DNA of 64,000 bases, from the NCBI GenBank assembly GCA_965198675.1, contig OZ240666.1, positions 1,550,001-1,614,000 on the forward strand, written 5' to 3'. The translations under genes and the position numbers were made by a program. The DNA is from Prochloron sp965198675 (GTDB lineage Bacteria; Cyanobacteriota; Cyanobacteriia; Cyanobacteriales; Prochloraceae). The notes beneath the pieces were generated by a model. The model did not search any database. It had not been told where the DNA came from and saw only the letters and a list, made by a program, of their open reading frames with translations. Positions 1 to 8,735 of this stretch are shown piece after piece (within the stretch, counting starts at the first letter, position 1; each line of letters opens with the position of its first letter).

Positions 1-2
1 GC

Positions 3-479
3 CTGAGCAGGCAGTTTCCAGTTACCAGTTCGCAGTTTATTCAGTCCTCAAAACAACAAAACTGTCCAGCAGACTTAGAAAACTTAACCGATGAGCTGCT
101 TAAAAACCTTCCTAGTTACGTAAATCGAGTAATTCAAAGGGGAAGGAGGTTAGAGCGGGATGTTTATAGTTACGTCATTGTTGCTGGAAACCCAGAATTT
201 AAACCAATAGATCTGAATCAACTTCAATATACTCCAGTTTTTCCCGAATCGACTCAGCAGGTGTTTTTTACTACCCTAGAAAGAGAACACGGTAGTGGGA
301 GTACCCTCACCACCCAGCATTATCACTGGCTATTTCTGACTCAGACCACCAGTGGTTGGCGGTTAGTAATGCTTTTTTCCCGTTCCAGTTCAACAACACC
401 ACTCAGGGAAAGCAGTAATAGTGCTATTGGGGAAGGGATTCGTTTGTGGTTGAGAGATTGCCGTGCCCCTACTCGGTAG
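3..479 (+). CDS. Hypothetical protein, 5' end outside the window
   Basis: An open frame runs from the window edge to a TAG at 477-479 (about 158 codons), so the start lies upstream. The visible part reads as a soluble domain containing DVYSYVIVAG and SGWRLVMLFS and ending in LWLRDCRAPTR. I do not recognise the family; it looks like a conserved cyanobacterial hypothetical protein. The first 35 bases contain a CCAGTTACCAGTT motif that also occurs as an intergenic repeat elsewhere in the window (for example 10980-11010), so part of this coding sequence may derive from a repeat. The 3' end overlaps the convergent pcyA by 11 bp. Confidence 0.6.
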   Translation: MSRQFPVTSSQFIQSSKQQNCPADLENLTDELLKNLPSYVNRVIQRGRRLERDVYSYVIVAGNPEFKPIDLNQLQYTPVFPESTQQVFFTTLEREHGSGSTLTTQHYHWLFLTQTTSGWRLVMLFSRSSSTTPLRESSNSAIGEGIRLWLRDCRAPTR

Positions 480-1212
480 GTAAATCAAATAAAACCGAGT
501 TCATATAATTTTCAGCCCACTCAGGACCGAATGCTTTTTCCAAAACTCTCCGGGTTTTATCGTTCCGCTGTTGTTGACTGCAATAATAGCGCTGTCCTGC
601 AAGATATGCAGCTTGTTCTTCTACCGATAAAGGTTGAACTTGAATAGCTTGACTACAGTGAATGTGGAGAAATTCCTCCACTCTTTCCAGAAAAGCCATC
701 TCTTCTGCTGGACTATCCGGGCGAATAAAAAGGCAAAACTCTGAGAATATATCCCCCCATTTGGGCAAATCCCGAGGTTGAGAGAATGCCAAGCTAGACC
801 CAGTAGCAAGAGCATTTCGATAGGATTCTGGGAGAGTACGTTGGGGATTAGTGGGAGAAAGATCCGCGATCGCCGCACTTATTCGGGTTTTTCCCCCCAC
901 TAAATCGCAACCAAACATAGGTAAGGGATATTCCGGTCGGGGAAACATGACGCAGTGCAAAATATCCAGATTTGGCCCCACCTTAGCTAATTCTAAGTGC
1001 ATTTTGCGAAACTGGGGCGTTTGGTAGCAGCGGTTTTCAATGGTCAGTTTTTCCCCTTCCAGTCTTCCTTCTACGTAACCCAACCCCTCTGGTAAGTCAT
1101 AGGGTTCCAGGTGGAGATATTTTGCCCAACAGGACTCGATACCCCGGGCTAGTTGGCCGATTAAAGGGTGTAGTTCTTCGCGCAAAGAGTTATGAACAGA
1201 GGTTTTTAACAT
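469..1212 (-). CDS. pcyA: Phycocyanobilin:ferredoxin oxidoreductase PcyA
   Basis: PcyA reduces biliverdin IXalpha by four electrons from ferredoxin, giving phycocyanobilin, the chromophore of phycobilisomes and cyanobacterial phytochromes. The 247-residue length fits the family (about 245). The signature block is visible as LDILHCVMFPRPEYP followed by MFGCDLVGGKTRIS. His86 and Asp103 correspond to the substrate-protonating His88 and Asp105 of the Synechocystis enzyme, and Glu74 falls at the third active-site position. A conserved AIADLSP follows. The gene converges on the partial gene at 3-479 and is divergent from tatA. A HIP1 site lies inside it near 868. Assignment is firm; start chosen from family length. 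Confidence 0.95.
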   Translation of the reverse strand: MLKTSVHNSLREELHPLIGQLARGIESCWAKYLHLEPYDLPEGLGYVEGRLEGEKLTIENRCYQTPQFRKMHLELAKVGPNLDILHCVMFPRPEYPLPMFGCDLVGGKTRISAAIADLSPTNPQRTLPESYRNALATGSSLAFSQPRDLPKWGDIFSEFCLFIRPDSPAEEMAFLERVEEFLHIHCSQAIQVQPLSVEEQAAYLAGQRYYCSQQQRNDKTRRVLEKAFGPEWAENYMNSVLFDLPTE

Positions 1213-1277
1213 TCAAAGGCATTGAGTGTCCTCACATCTATGTTAGAATGAGTGGGCATTTTAGGGAAGTAGTCTCT

Positions 1278-1439
1278 ATGTTAGGTTTGGGCTGGGCTGA
1301 AGTCATAGTCATCGGTGTTGTAGCACTGTTGTTCTTCGGTCCCAAGAAGATACCGCAAATTGGCAGTACACTCGGTAAAACCTTGCGGGGTTTTAAGGAG
1401 GAAGTTCATGGACAGTCATCTGAAGATGAAGAAATCTAA
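1278..1439 (+). CDS. tatA: Twin-arginine translocase TatA/TatE-family subunit
   Basis: A 53-residue protein with one N-terminal membrane helix (WAEVIVIGVVALLFF), the FGPKKIPQIG hinge and an amphipathic helix (LGKTLRGFKEEV) with an acidic tail: the standard TatA layout. TatA forms the conducting part of the pathway that exports folded proteins across thylakoid and plasma membranes. ATG 1278 is preferred over longer in-frame starts because the family begins a few residues before the helix. It is shorter than most TatA proteins (about 60-90 residues) because the tail is brief. Its stop overlaps the convergent lepB stop by 4 bp. Confidence 0.9.
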   Translation: MLGLGWAEVIVIGVVALLFFGPKKIPQIGSTLGKTLRGFKEEVHGQSSEDEEI

Positions 1440-2020
1440 AATGAACCCAGATGCCTTATTGGCCAAAAGCGGTAAACAGCGCGACCAATCACGTTTTTCT
1501 GGGGTAAGTAGCCCCAAATGTGGGAGTCATTGCTGTTGTTGCGGTTGTCTCCCATGACAAAGAGGAAGTCGGGGGGTACTTGTACTGGTTTTAATTCATA
1601 TCTGGGAGCTGCCGCAATGTACTTTTCCTCTAAGGGTTGGTTGTCTATGTAAACAATACCGTCGTGAACCGCTACGGTTTGACCTGGTTCACCAATGACT
1701 CGTTTAATAAAGGCTTGGTCTTTTCCATACCCTAGCATTTGCAGTTGGGGGGGCGGCTGAAAAACCACAATGTCTCCCCTGTGGGGTGGGTGTAAATGGT
1801 AAGACAGTTTTTCCACCACCAGGCGATCGCCTGTTGCTAAGGTGGGTACCATGGAATCAGAAGGAATGTAGCGGGGTTCAGCGACAAAAACTCGAATCAG
1901 AAACGCCCATAATAGGGCAATGAGAATGATTTGACCATTTTCCTTGATTTGCTTCCAGAATGGGGTCTTAGTAGGTTCCGGTTGTTTTGCTACTTCTATT
2001 TCTTTTGCTTCTGTTTCCAT
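1436..2020 (-). CDS. lepB: Signal peptidase I
   Basis: Type I leader peptidase, which removes signal peptides from exported proteins at the membrane. The 194 residues contain a cytoplasmic N-terminus, one membrane anchor at about 30-46 (IILIALLWAFLIRVF), the box with catalytic Ser56 in SDSMVPTL, the general-base Lys106 in FIKRVIGEPG, and the C-terminal MGDNRNNSNDSHIWG box. This is the short cyanobacterial form with a single anchor. The gene ends tail to tail with tatA, so two secretion genes are adjacent but on opposite strands. Confidence 0.95.
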   Translation of the reverse strand: METEAKEIEVAKQPEPTKTPFWKQIKENGQIILIALLWAFLIRVFVAEPRYIPSDSMVPTLATGDRLVVEKLSYHLHPPHRGDIVVFQPPPQLQMLGYGKDQAFIKRVIGEPGQTVAVHDGIVYIDNQPLEEKYIAAAPRYELKPVQVPPDFLFVMGDNRNNSNDSHIWGYLPQKNVIGRAVYRFWPIRHLGSF

Positions 2021-2095
2021 AATAAATGGGATTGGGATTTTTCTAGCGGGAGGCAGTCGCCCACCAATACCTGTTATTCTAGTTTATACCACAAT

Positions 2096-2176
2096 CTATA
2101 GCAGTCCTAAATCATTTGTAAGGGGGGATCTAGGGGGGATCGGGCGGGGGTATCCAATCATTTAGGATTGCTATAG
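2096..2176. repeat. Inverted-repeat element (MITE-like)
   Basis: The arm CTATAGCAGTCCTAAAT at 2096-2112 is matched in reverse complement by ATTTAGGATTGCTATAG ending at 2176. The arms are about 22 bp with roughly two differences and enclose a G-rich core (GGGGGGATCTAGGGGGGATC). Such elements are common between cyanobacterial genes. It directly precedes an outer-membrane-protein relic that has lost its start. Confidence 0.7.
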
Positions 2177-2181
2177 CTGCA

Positions 2182-2475
2182 ACTTCCTGTTTCTGTTCTC
2201 CCCTACTCAAGTCTATTCTTCAAGATAATTCCCCATTTCAACAGGGTAACATAGCTCAAGTATCTACTCCATCTGTTGATTCAAAGGTTTACATCGGTGG
2301 TAGTTTGAGTCTATTTAACACTAATTTTGGTGGTAGTGTCTTTCTGGGGTACAAATTCAACAAAAACATTGGTCTTGATTTAGAAGTACTCATTGTTGGA
2401 GGAAATTTTGCAGCAGGTAACCTTATAATAGTTAACGATGTGGATGAGACTAGCTTGAGTAGTTTTTCCCCTTTA
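2182..2475 (+). pseudogene. Outer-membrane beta-barrel protein relic
   Basis: The frame reads TSCFCSPLLKSILQDNS, then VYIGGSLSLFNTNFGGS, VFLGYKFNKNIGLDLEVLI and GGNFAAGNLIIVNDV. The alternating glycine/aromatic pattern is typical of the first strands of an outer-membrane beta-barrel. There is no plausible start or signal peptide: the 5' side is replaced by the inverted repeat ending at 2176. The 3' side runs into an AGGGTGGGCATTGCCCACC palindrome at 2476, so only about 95 codons survive. I infer a gene fragment trapped between two repeats. Confidence 0.5.
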
Positions 2476-2600
2476 GTAGGGTGGGCATTGCCCACCTTGA
2501 CTGTCGGTGAAAGAGGATACTATCTGCGTCTCTGTGCCTCTGGGTGAAACTAAAATAAAACTCCGTAGACGTAGTTGGTAGATTTTCGCGCAAAGGGTGA
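2476..2600. repeat. Two palindromic repeats (families A and E)
   Basis: Positions 2476-2496 are a family-A palindrome (core GGGTGGGCATTGCCCACC). Positions 2518-2600 hold a degenerate family-E element: a left arm like CTGCGTCTCTGTGCCTCTG, a right arm ending TTTCGCGCAAAGGG. Both families recur many times in the window. Confidence 0.6.
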
Positions 2601-2714
2601 TTGTTTGTTATAACGTCGTATTCCAGAACCTCTATGATGGCAGTAGGGTCAGTCATATGTTGATTTTGATTTTGCATCTGCGTTTTAATTGTACAATTAG
2701 CGGGATTTCCGAAA

Positions 2715-5063
2715 ATGAAACTCACATATCTATCTAACAGCCAAATAATTACTCTAGACACTGAGAATGATAAGCTAGGTGGTGGTGGGGAAGGAACAGT
2801 ATACAAATTATCCCAAGATCCATCCCTCATAGCAAAAGTTTATCACGATGATAAATTAAACGATAGCCATAGAGAGAAATTGAGGATTATGTTGGCTAAC
2901 CCTATTTCTAACCTCTCTAGGGAAGGTTTCGTAGCGTGGCCAATTGATTTGCTCCTGTCTGACGAGCAGCAGATTATAGGCTTTCTGATGCCCAGAGTAA
3001 CAGGAGTGCTTCCTATTCATCAATTCTACACTCCCAAGGACCGTCGCAAGCATATACCTGGGTTTAACTATCGCTACTTGCATCGCACTGCACGAAATCT
3101 TGCCGCAGCCATAGGTAAAATTCACCAAGAGGAAGATTACGTCATTGGAGATGTAAATGAATCCAATATTTTGGTGACGGAAACAGCCCTGGTGACATTA
3201 GTAGATACGGACTCCTTTCAAGTACGAGATTCTAATAAAGGCAAGATTTACAAATGTCCAGTGGGAAAACAGGAGTATACACCACCAGAATTGCAAGGTA
3301 AGAACTTTCGGGATGCTCATCGTACCCAGGAACATGATTTATTCGGCTTAGGGGTACTGATTTTTCAACTATTAATGGAAGGAGTCCATCCTTTTGATGG
3401 AGCGTTTCAAGGAAGTGGGGAGACACCACGAAAATCAGAGCGAATTTTACAAGGTCATTTCCCCTATAGTAGGAATAAAAAGGTACCTTATGCTCCCAAA
3501 CCCACAGCACCTCCCTTTAAGATAATCCATCCCAGATTAAGAGAGTTATTTTTCGATTGTTTTGAGCAGGGTCATGATAATCCTCAGCTACGTCCAAATG
3601 CCAAAACTTGGCTGAGGGAGCTAGAATTGGCGGAAAAGGACCTGATTACCTGTTCCAGCAATAATCAACATTTATATGGAAAACACCGGGATATTTGTCC
3701 TTGGTGTGAGCGAGCAAAACTTCTCGGAGTTGATTTTTTTTCCCAGTCATCCAAGGCGACGACTGCTGTTTCCTCTCCAAAAGTTAGAACCACGCCAAAA
3801 ACTACCTCTCCGTCACAGCATACACCAAGAAGGAATATTCCTGCCACAACTTCTACCCCGGTTAAACCGTTAACACTTCGGAAGACTCCACCTACAACAA
3901 GGAAAAGTCCTCTAACTAAATTTTTCTCACCTCCCCTTACAAAAGCACTAGCAGTCTTAGGGGTTCTAGGTGTAGCAACAACGACTCCATTCATTCCATC
4001 TTTAATAACTAATTTCCAGACTTCTATATCTAAACAGCAAGAAATAAGGACCATTTCCACCGCTAGGAAGATTTCCCTAGTACGCACCCTCAAACATAAT
4101 CACCCGGTTATCTCAGTAGCAATAAGTCCCGATGGACAGACTATTGTAAGTGATGACGCAGACGGCACCATGAAAATCTGGGACTTAGCTACAGGTAAAC
4201 TCAAATTTACTCTCGAAGGTTATAATGACTCGGTTATCTTAGTAAGAATAAGTCCCGATGGACAGACTATTGTAAGTGGTGGCAACGACAACACCATCAA
4301 AATCTGGGATTTAGCCACAGGTCAACTCAAATCTACCCTCCCAGCTCATAATGTTTACTTAGTAGCTATAAGTGCCGATGGACAGACTATTGTCAGTGTT
4401 AGCAGGGACAACACCATCAAAATCTGGGATTTAGCGACGGGTAAGCTCAAATCTACTCTCAATCATAAATCCTTGGTTTCCTTAGTAGCTATAAGTCCCG
4501 ATGGACAGACTATTGTAAGTAGTAGCGACAACAAAACCATCAAAATCTGGGATTTAGCCACAGGTCAACTCAAATCTACCCTCACTCATAATTTTTACTT
4601 AGTAGCTATAAGTCCCGATGGACAGACTCTTGTCAGTAGTGGCAACACCATCAAAATCTGGGATTTAGCCACCGGTAAACTCAAAAATACCCTCACAGGT
4701 CATAATGTTTGGTTTGTAGCGATAAGTCCCGATGGACGGACTATTGTCAGTGGTGGTGGATATGGCGACAAAACCATCAAAATCTGGGATTTAGCCACCG
4801 GTAAACTCAAAAATACCCTCACAGGTCATAATGACTGGATCTACTCAATAGCGATAAGTCCCGATGGACGGACTATTGTCAGTGGTGGTGGAAATGACTA
4901 CAATACCATCAAAGTCTGGGATTTAGCTACAGGTCAACTCAAATTTACCCTCAAAGGTCATAATTATTCGGTTAACTCAGTAGCAATAAGTCCCGATGGA
5001 CGGACTATTGTCAGTGAGGGTGGATATTACGACAATACCATCAAAATCTGGGAAGCGAGGTAG
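2715..5063 (+). CDS. Serine/threonine kinase-like protein with C-terminal WD40 propeller
   Basis: 782 residues. The N-terminal kinase fold has a glycine loop LGGGGEGTVYKL (21-32) and Lys41 in IAKVYH. The catalytic loop is GDVNESNIL (145-153), where Asp146 and Asn151 are kept but the usual HRD-x-K is changed, and the metal loop is VDTDSFQV. These are traits of the divergent kinase group often annotated as YegI/TerY-associated, not of classical PknB. A Cys pair (CPWC) and a Pro/Thr-rich linker follow, then a hydrophobic segment near 410-430, then eight WD40 repeats from about residue 455, each ending TIKIWDLATG or similar. The repeats are nearly identical in DNA, suggesting recent amplification. 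Likely membrane-tethered signalling; substrate unknown. Confidence 0.85.
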   Translation: MKLTYLSNSQIITLDTENDKLGGGGEGTVYKLSQDPSLIAKVYHDDKLNDSHREKLRIMLANPISNLSREGFVAWPIDLLLSDEQQIIGFLMPRVTGVLPIHQFYTPKDRRKHIPGFNYRYLHRTARNLAAAIGKIHQEEDYVIGDVNESNILVTETALVTLVDTDSFQVRDSNKGKIYKCPVGKQEYTPPELQGKNFRDAHRTQEHDLFGLGVLIFQLLMEGVHPFDGAFQGSGETPRKSERILQGHFPYSRNKKVPYAPKPTAPPFKIIHPRLRELFFDCFEQGHDNPQLRPNAKTWLRELELAEKDLITCSSNNQHLYGKHRDICPWCERAKLLGVDFFSQSSKATTAVSSPKVRTTPKTTSPSQHTPRRNIPATTSTPVKPLTLRKTPPTTRKSPLTKFFSPPLTKALAVLGVLGVATTTPFIPSLITNFQTSISKQQEIRTISTARKISLVRTLKHNHPVISVAISPDGQTIVSDDADGTMKIWDLATGKLKFTLEGYNDSVILVRISPDGQTIVSGGNDNTIKIWDLATGQLKSTLPAHNVYLVAISADGQTIVSVSRDNTIKIWDLATGKLKSTLNHKSLVSLVAISPDGQTIVSSSDNKTIKIWDLATGQLKSTLTHNFYLVAISPDGQTLVSSGNTIKIWDLATGKLKNTLTGHNVWFVAISPDGRTIVSGGGYGDKTIKIWDLATGKLKNTLTGHNDWIYSIAISPDGRTIVSGGGNDYNTIKVWDLATGQLKFTLKGHNYSVNSVAISPDGRTIVSEGGYYDNTIKIWEAR

Positions 5064-5335
5064 TGCTTATTATAGCAGTTTGCTCCTCAAGTCTTGACAA
5101 ATTGTAGGAAAGATATATAGCGCAGCCCCAATGATTTGAACACTTTGCTGGATACCCCCGCCAATGGTGCGTTACGCTGTCGCTAACGCACCCTACCGCA
5201 CCCTACGGGCACTGGATCCCCCCTGCCCCCCGCTACGCGGGGGGTGCCCGTAGGGCGGGGGGATCAGGGGTTAGGTTTATTTCAACCCTGAAGGGGTTTT
5301 ATAAGGTAGCCCGCAATTCATTCGCGGGCGGGCGG
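5064..5335. repeat. Intergenic repeat cluster
   Basis: No gene seen. Contains an inverted repeat built on TGCGTTACGCTGTCGCTAACGCA (5170-5193), a G/C palindrome with arms GATCCCCCC/GGGGGGATC (5216-5264) and a family-F element starting GGGGTTTTATAAGGTAGCCC at 5293. Family F recurs at 7721 and 62701. Confidence 0.6.
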
Positions 5336-5488
5336 ATGCGGGCGTGTTTTGTGGGCTCCTTGGTTGTTGGGTTTCGTTGCCTCAACCAAACCTACAATCT
5401 GATTAAAAATCTCCCCCAGAGAGAGGAAAAATGCTGTACAATCAAGATGAAGACGAGGCGTTTTTCAAAGCAAAAGGAACAGAGAATA

Positions 5489-6133
5489 ATGAAGCCATCT
5501 TTAACTATTGACTTCCTTCAAAAAGAAGCAAGAGATTTTGCCCAATTAGAATTTACTTCCGATGAGGAGTACCTTTACGGTATAACAGACGGAAAAGCTG
5601 TTGGAACCTATCTAGAGCACAAGTTTCAAGAATATCTACACACCAAGTATAACTACTCCCCAGGGAATTCAGCAAAAGGAATTGATTTTCCCAGCTTAAA
5701 TGTTGATATGAAAGTGACCAGCACCAAACAGCCTCAATCCTCGTGTCCATTCAAATCAGCGCGCCAGAAAGTTTATGGTTTGGGATATTCCTTGATTATC
5801 TTTGTATATGATAAGATTGACAATAATGGTCAAAATACCAGCAGACTGAATATACTGGATGTTATCTTTGTAAGAGCAGAACAGACAGGGGATTATCAAA
5901 CCACAGTTGGTATTAGACAGATATTAGATAATAATGGTAATATGGACGATATCCTTGCTTTCTTTGAGGAACGAATGCTACCCTTGGATGAAATCCAAGC
6001 CCAACAATTGGCAAAAGAAGCACACAGAGGCTCAGAGGCACAGAGAATAATTAATTGTAAAAATAGCGGCTTAAACGCTTGTTTAATAATCCTCCGCGCC
6101 TCCGCGCCTCTGCGCGCCAGAAATTTTGATTAA
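5489..6133 (+). CDS. Type II restriction endonuclease, C-terminus replaced by a repeat
   Basis: ATG 5489 (MKPSLTIDFLQKEA) is preferred to upstream alternatives. The core GIDFPSLNVDMKVTSTKQPQ carries a D-(x)n-D-x-K arrangement typical of PD-(D/E)XK nucleases, followed by ARQKVYGLGYSLIIFVYDK. It lies immediately upstream of an adenine methyltransferase, as expected for a restriction-modification pair. From about residue 177 (LAKEA) the reading frame enters a family-E palindromic repeat (6019-6121) and ends with the repeat-derived tail SAPLRARNFD. The original C-terminus survives out of frame at 6129-6245. Whether the altered protein still cuts DNA is unknown; the catalytic core is intact. Confidence 0.8.
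   Translation: MKPSLTIDFLQKEARDFAQLEFTSDEEYLYGITDGKAVGTYLEHKFQEYLHTKYNYSPGNSAKGIDFPSLNVDMKVTSTKQPQSSCPFKSARQKVYGLGYSLIIFVYDKIDNNGQNTSRLNILDVIFVRAEQTGDYQTTVGIRQILDNNGNMDDILAFFEERMLPLDEIQAQQLAKEAHRGSEAQRIINCKNSGLNACLIILRASAPLRARNFD
6019..6121. repeat. Family-E palindromic repeat inside the endonuclease gene
   Basis: Left arm CACAGAGGCTCAGAGGCACA, right arm CCTCCGCGCCTCTGCGCG, separated by an A/T-rich loop with its own short hairpin (GCGGCTTAAACGCTTG). It disrupts the endonuclease frame about 42 codons before its original stop. Confidence 0.75.
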
Positions 6134-6245
6134 TCCACCTGACATTGGCTATATCACAATTTCTAATGCTTTGCAGTGGAGACTTCAATATCGCCGTGTC
6201 ATTGGTGAAGCAGGGAAAGTACCAGGAATTATGAGGATTTTATAG
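6129..6245 (+). pseudogene. Displaced original C-terminus of the restriction endonuclease
   Basis: In the frame of position 6129 the sequence reads NPPDIGYITISNALQWRLQY, then RRVIGEAGKVPGIMRIL and TAG at 6243-6245, one base before the methyltransferase ATG at 6247. The clean reading and the tight junction with the next gene show this is the native end of the endonuclease, cut off by the repeat at 6019-6121. Confidence 0.7.
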
Positions 6246-6246
6246 A

Positions 6247-7737
6247 ATGAAGCAAGACAAAAAGAACAAAATCATCTATGGAGATTTTCAAACTCCCAAA
6301 GACTTAACCATTCAAATCTGTAATTTTCTATCCGACAGCGGTATCCACCCATGTTCTATCATAGAACCCACATGCGGTAAGGGTAATTTTCTCCTTTCCG
6401 CTCTGGAGTATTTTCACCCGATTCAAATAGGTATAGGGATAGATATTAATGGGGAATATATTGAACAACTAAAAGAAAAAACTCAAGGTAAATATTATTC
6501 AGATTGCTTGGAAATAATGCAAGCATATTTCTTGAAAACGGACTGGAAAAGTATTATCTCTCAACTCCCAGAACCCATTCTAATTATTGGCAATCCACCT
6601 TGGACAACCAACTCATCACTTGGGGCTTTATCCGCCAATAACTTACCCCAAAAGAGTAATTTCAAAGGATATAATGGTATTGATGCTTTAACTGGAAAAA
6701 GTAATTTTGATATTTCCGAATGGATGCTAATTCATCTCCTGAATTGTTTGGCAAGTAAAAAGGCTTTTCTGGCTATGCTTTGTAAGATAAATGTGGCGCG
6801 TAAAGTTGTGAAGATAGCAGCGAAAAATAGATTACCCATTGTGAAATCTAGCATTTATAAAATCGATGCCAAAAAGCACTTTAATGCAGCAGTTAATGCC
6901 TGTCTATTTTTTTGTCAGTTAAGTGAACAACCTCCACTATACAATTATTATGTTTATGAAAGCATAAGTAATAAATCTTATTTCTCGACATTTACCATCA
7001 GCAACGGTAAAAAAATTGCCAATATGGACTCTTTTAATAAGCTAAGACATTTAGAAGGAAAATGTGAATATAAATGGCGCTCTGGAATCAAACACGATTG
7101 CGCTAAAGTGATGGAATTGCACCAAGACGGAGAGTACTTGTTAAATGGTGCTGGAGAGATTGTTTCCATTGAAAATACTTACATTTTTCCTTTGCTTAAA
7201 AGCTCCGATCTTGTCCGCCATCGTCACCCAGAAAAACAGCGATATACAATCGTTCCTCAAAGAAATGTGGGAGAATATACCCAACATATTCGAGAAGATG
7301 CTCCTCAGACTTGGGCGTATCTAAGGAAAAATAAAAGTTTTTTTGACAGACGCAAAAGTTCAATTTACAAAGGTAAACCAATTTTTTCAATCTTTGGTAT
7401 TGGCGATTATTCCTTCGCCCTTTGGAAAGTAGCTATTTCTGGTCTTTATAAACAATTATCCTTCAAGATAGTTGCTCCCGTAGATGGAAAACCTGTTATG
7501 TTAGATGATACCTGCTACTTTCTCCCTTGCAATAGTCAAGATGAAGCTTGTCTTATTGGTAGTTTGCTCGATTCAGACACTGCTAAGGAGTTTTTGACAT
7601 CATTTATTTTTTGGGATGCAAAACGACCAATTACAGCAACTATTCTCAATCGTCTTAATTTATTAAGTTTAGCGGATGAGTTGGGTAAAGGTGAGGCTTT
7701 AAGAAGCTATAGCAGTTCCCGGGGTTTTATAAGGTAG
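6247..7737 (+). CDS. DNA adenine-N6 methyltransferase of a type II restriction-modification system
   Basis: 496 residues. AdoMet-binding motif I reads IIEPTCGKGNFLL (38-50), motif IV is NPPW (116-119), and the N-terminus YGDFQTPKDLTIQIC matches the start typical of type II N6-adenine methyltransferases. It would protect the recognition site of the neighbouring endonuclease. The start lies one base after the endonuclease's original stop, so the two were co-translated. The last codons, after LADELGKGEALRSYSSS, come from a family-F repeat (GGGGTTTTATAAGGTAG) that supplies the stop, so this gene too has a repeat-encoded tail. The recognition sequence cannot be read from the protein. Confidence 0.85.
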   Translation: MKQDKKNKIIYGDFQTPKDLTIQICNFLSDSGIHPCSIIEPTCGKGNFLLSALEYFHPIQIGIGIDINGEYIEQLKEKTQGKYYSDCLEIMQAYFLKTDWKSIISQLPEPILIIGNPPWTTNSSLGALSANNLPQKSNFKGYNGIDALTGKSNFDISEWMLIHLLNCLASKKAFLAMLCKINVARKVVKIAAKNRLPIVKSSIYKIDAKKHFNAAVNACLFFCQLSEQPPLYNYYVYESISNKSYFSTFTISNGKKIANMDSFNKLRHLEGKCEYKWRSGIKHDCAKVMELHQDGEYLLNGAGEIVSIENTYIFPLLKSSDLVRHRHPEKQRYTIVPQRNVGEYTQHIREDAPQTWAYLRKNKSFFDRRKSSIYKGKPIFSIFGIGDYSFALWKVAISGLYKQLSFKIVAPVDGKPVMLDDTCYFLPCNSQDEACLIGSLLDSDTAKEFLTSFIFWDAKRPITATILNRLNLLSLADELGKGEALRSYSSSRGFIR

Positions 7738-7792
7738 CCCCAGGTTAAGGGCGGGCGGGTGCGGGCGGTTTTGGTGGGCATTGCCCACCCTA
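7721..7792. repeat. Family-F and family-A repeats
   Basis: GGGGTTTTATAAGGTAGCCC at 7721 continues into GGGCGGGCGGGTGCGGGCGG, followed at 7773-7792 by a family-A palindrome (GGTGGGCATTGCCCACC). The first gives the methyltransferase its stop codon; the second abuts the mazG stop. Confidence 0.65.
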
Positions 7793-7793
7793 C

Positions 7794-8621
7794 TTAACTA
7801 GCTTTTGCTTGTTGCCAAAGTTGCTCTAATTCAGCTAAAGTATATTCTTGCAGAGGCTTTTTAGCAAAGGTTTCCATTTTAGATAAGCGCTGAATAAACC
7901 GCTCATTAGTACCTGCTATTGCTGCACAAGGGTCAAGTTTGTACCAACGGGCAAGATTAATGATAGTAAAGAATAAGTCGCCTAATTCTGCTTCTTGATG
8001 AGTTTTATCTTCCGTTGTCAAAGCTTCCTTAAATTCTCCCAATTCTTCCTCAAACTTAGCCCAAACCCCTTCTATATTATCCCATTCAAACCCAACAGCG
8101 GCTGCTTTCTGGGAAATTTTGCTAGCCGCCATGAGAGGTGGGAGAGTGCGGGTATAGCGACTGAGTTTAGTACTCAGTAATTGGGACTCTGCTGGGGTTT
8201 CTCCTTTCTCTGTTGCTTTGATTTCCTCCCAGTTGCGTCTTACTTCCTCCGCATTTTCTAATTCTAGGTTACCAAAAACATGAGGGTGGCGGCGAATTAG
8301 TTTTGCGGTGATTCCTTGAGCCACTTCTTGGAGGGTAAAATCACCTGTTTCCGAGGCAATTTGGGCTTGCAGCACTACTTGTAAAAGCAAATCTCCTAGT
8401 TCTTCAGCGATGGCTTCTCGGTCTTCGCTCTTAAGAGCATGGACTACTTCGTAAGCTTCTTCTATTATATAGGGAATGAGGGTTTGGGGGGTTTGTGCTA
8501 AATCCCAAGGACAACCATCTTCGGGGTGTCGCAGTTGAGCAACTACTTCAATTAGGTTTCCCAAAGCTTCCAATATAGCTTCAGAGGTATTTTGAGCTTG
8601 TTCCTGGGTAGTACTAGACAT
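7794..8621 (-). CDS. mazG: Nucleoside triphosphate pyrophosphohydrolase MazG
   Basis: 275 residues with two MazG halves. The first contains CPWDLAQTPQTLIPYIIEEA and EELGDLLLQVVLQAQIA, the E-x-x-E and E-x-x-D metal ligands. The second contains AELGDLFFTIINLARW. MazG hydrolyses (d)NTPs to monophosphates and pyrophosphate, cleaning aberrant nucleotides. It converges on the restriction-modification pair but is a housekeeping gene. Assignment firm. Confidence 0.93.
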   Translation of the reverse strand: MSSTTQEQAQNTSEAILEALGNLIEVVAQLRHPEDGCPWDLAQTPQTLIPYIIEEAYEVVHALKSEDREAIAEELGDLLLQVVLQAQIASETGDFTLQEVAQGITAKLIRRHPHVFGNLELENAEEVRRNWEEIKATEKGETPAESQLLSTKLSRYTRTLPPLMAASKISQKAAAVGFEWDNIEGVWAKFEEELGEFKEALTTEDKTHQEAELGDLFFTIINLARWYKLDPCAAIAGTNERFIQRLSKMETFAKKPLQEYTLAELEQLWQQAKAS

Positions 8622-8735
8622 AAAAATTAATTATCGAGTTCCTTCATTATAAGATATAGCGCGAAGCGCGGGTACGGGGTTCGTGGTTCGGGGTCTGGGG
8701 TTCAGAATTGTCAATTATAATGACCGGCATAGACC

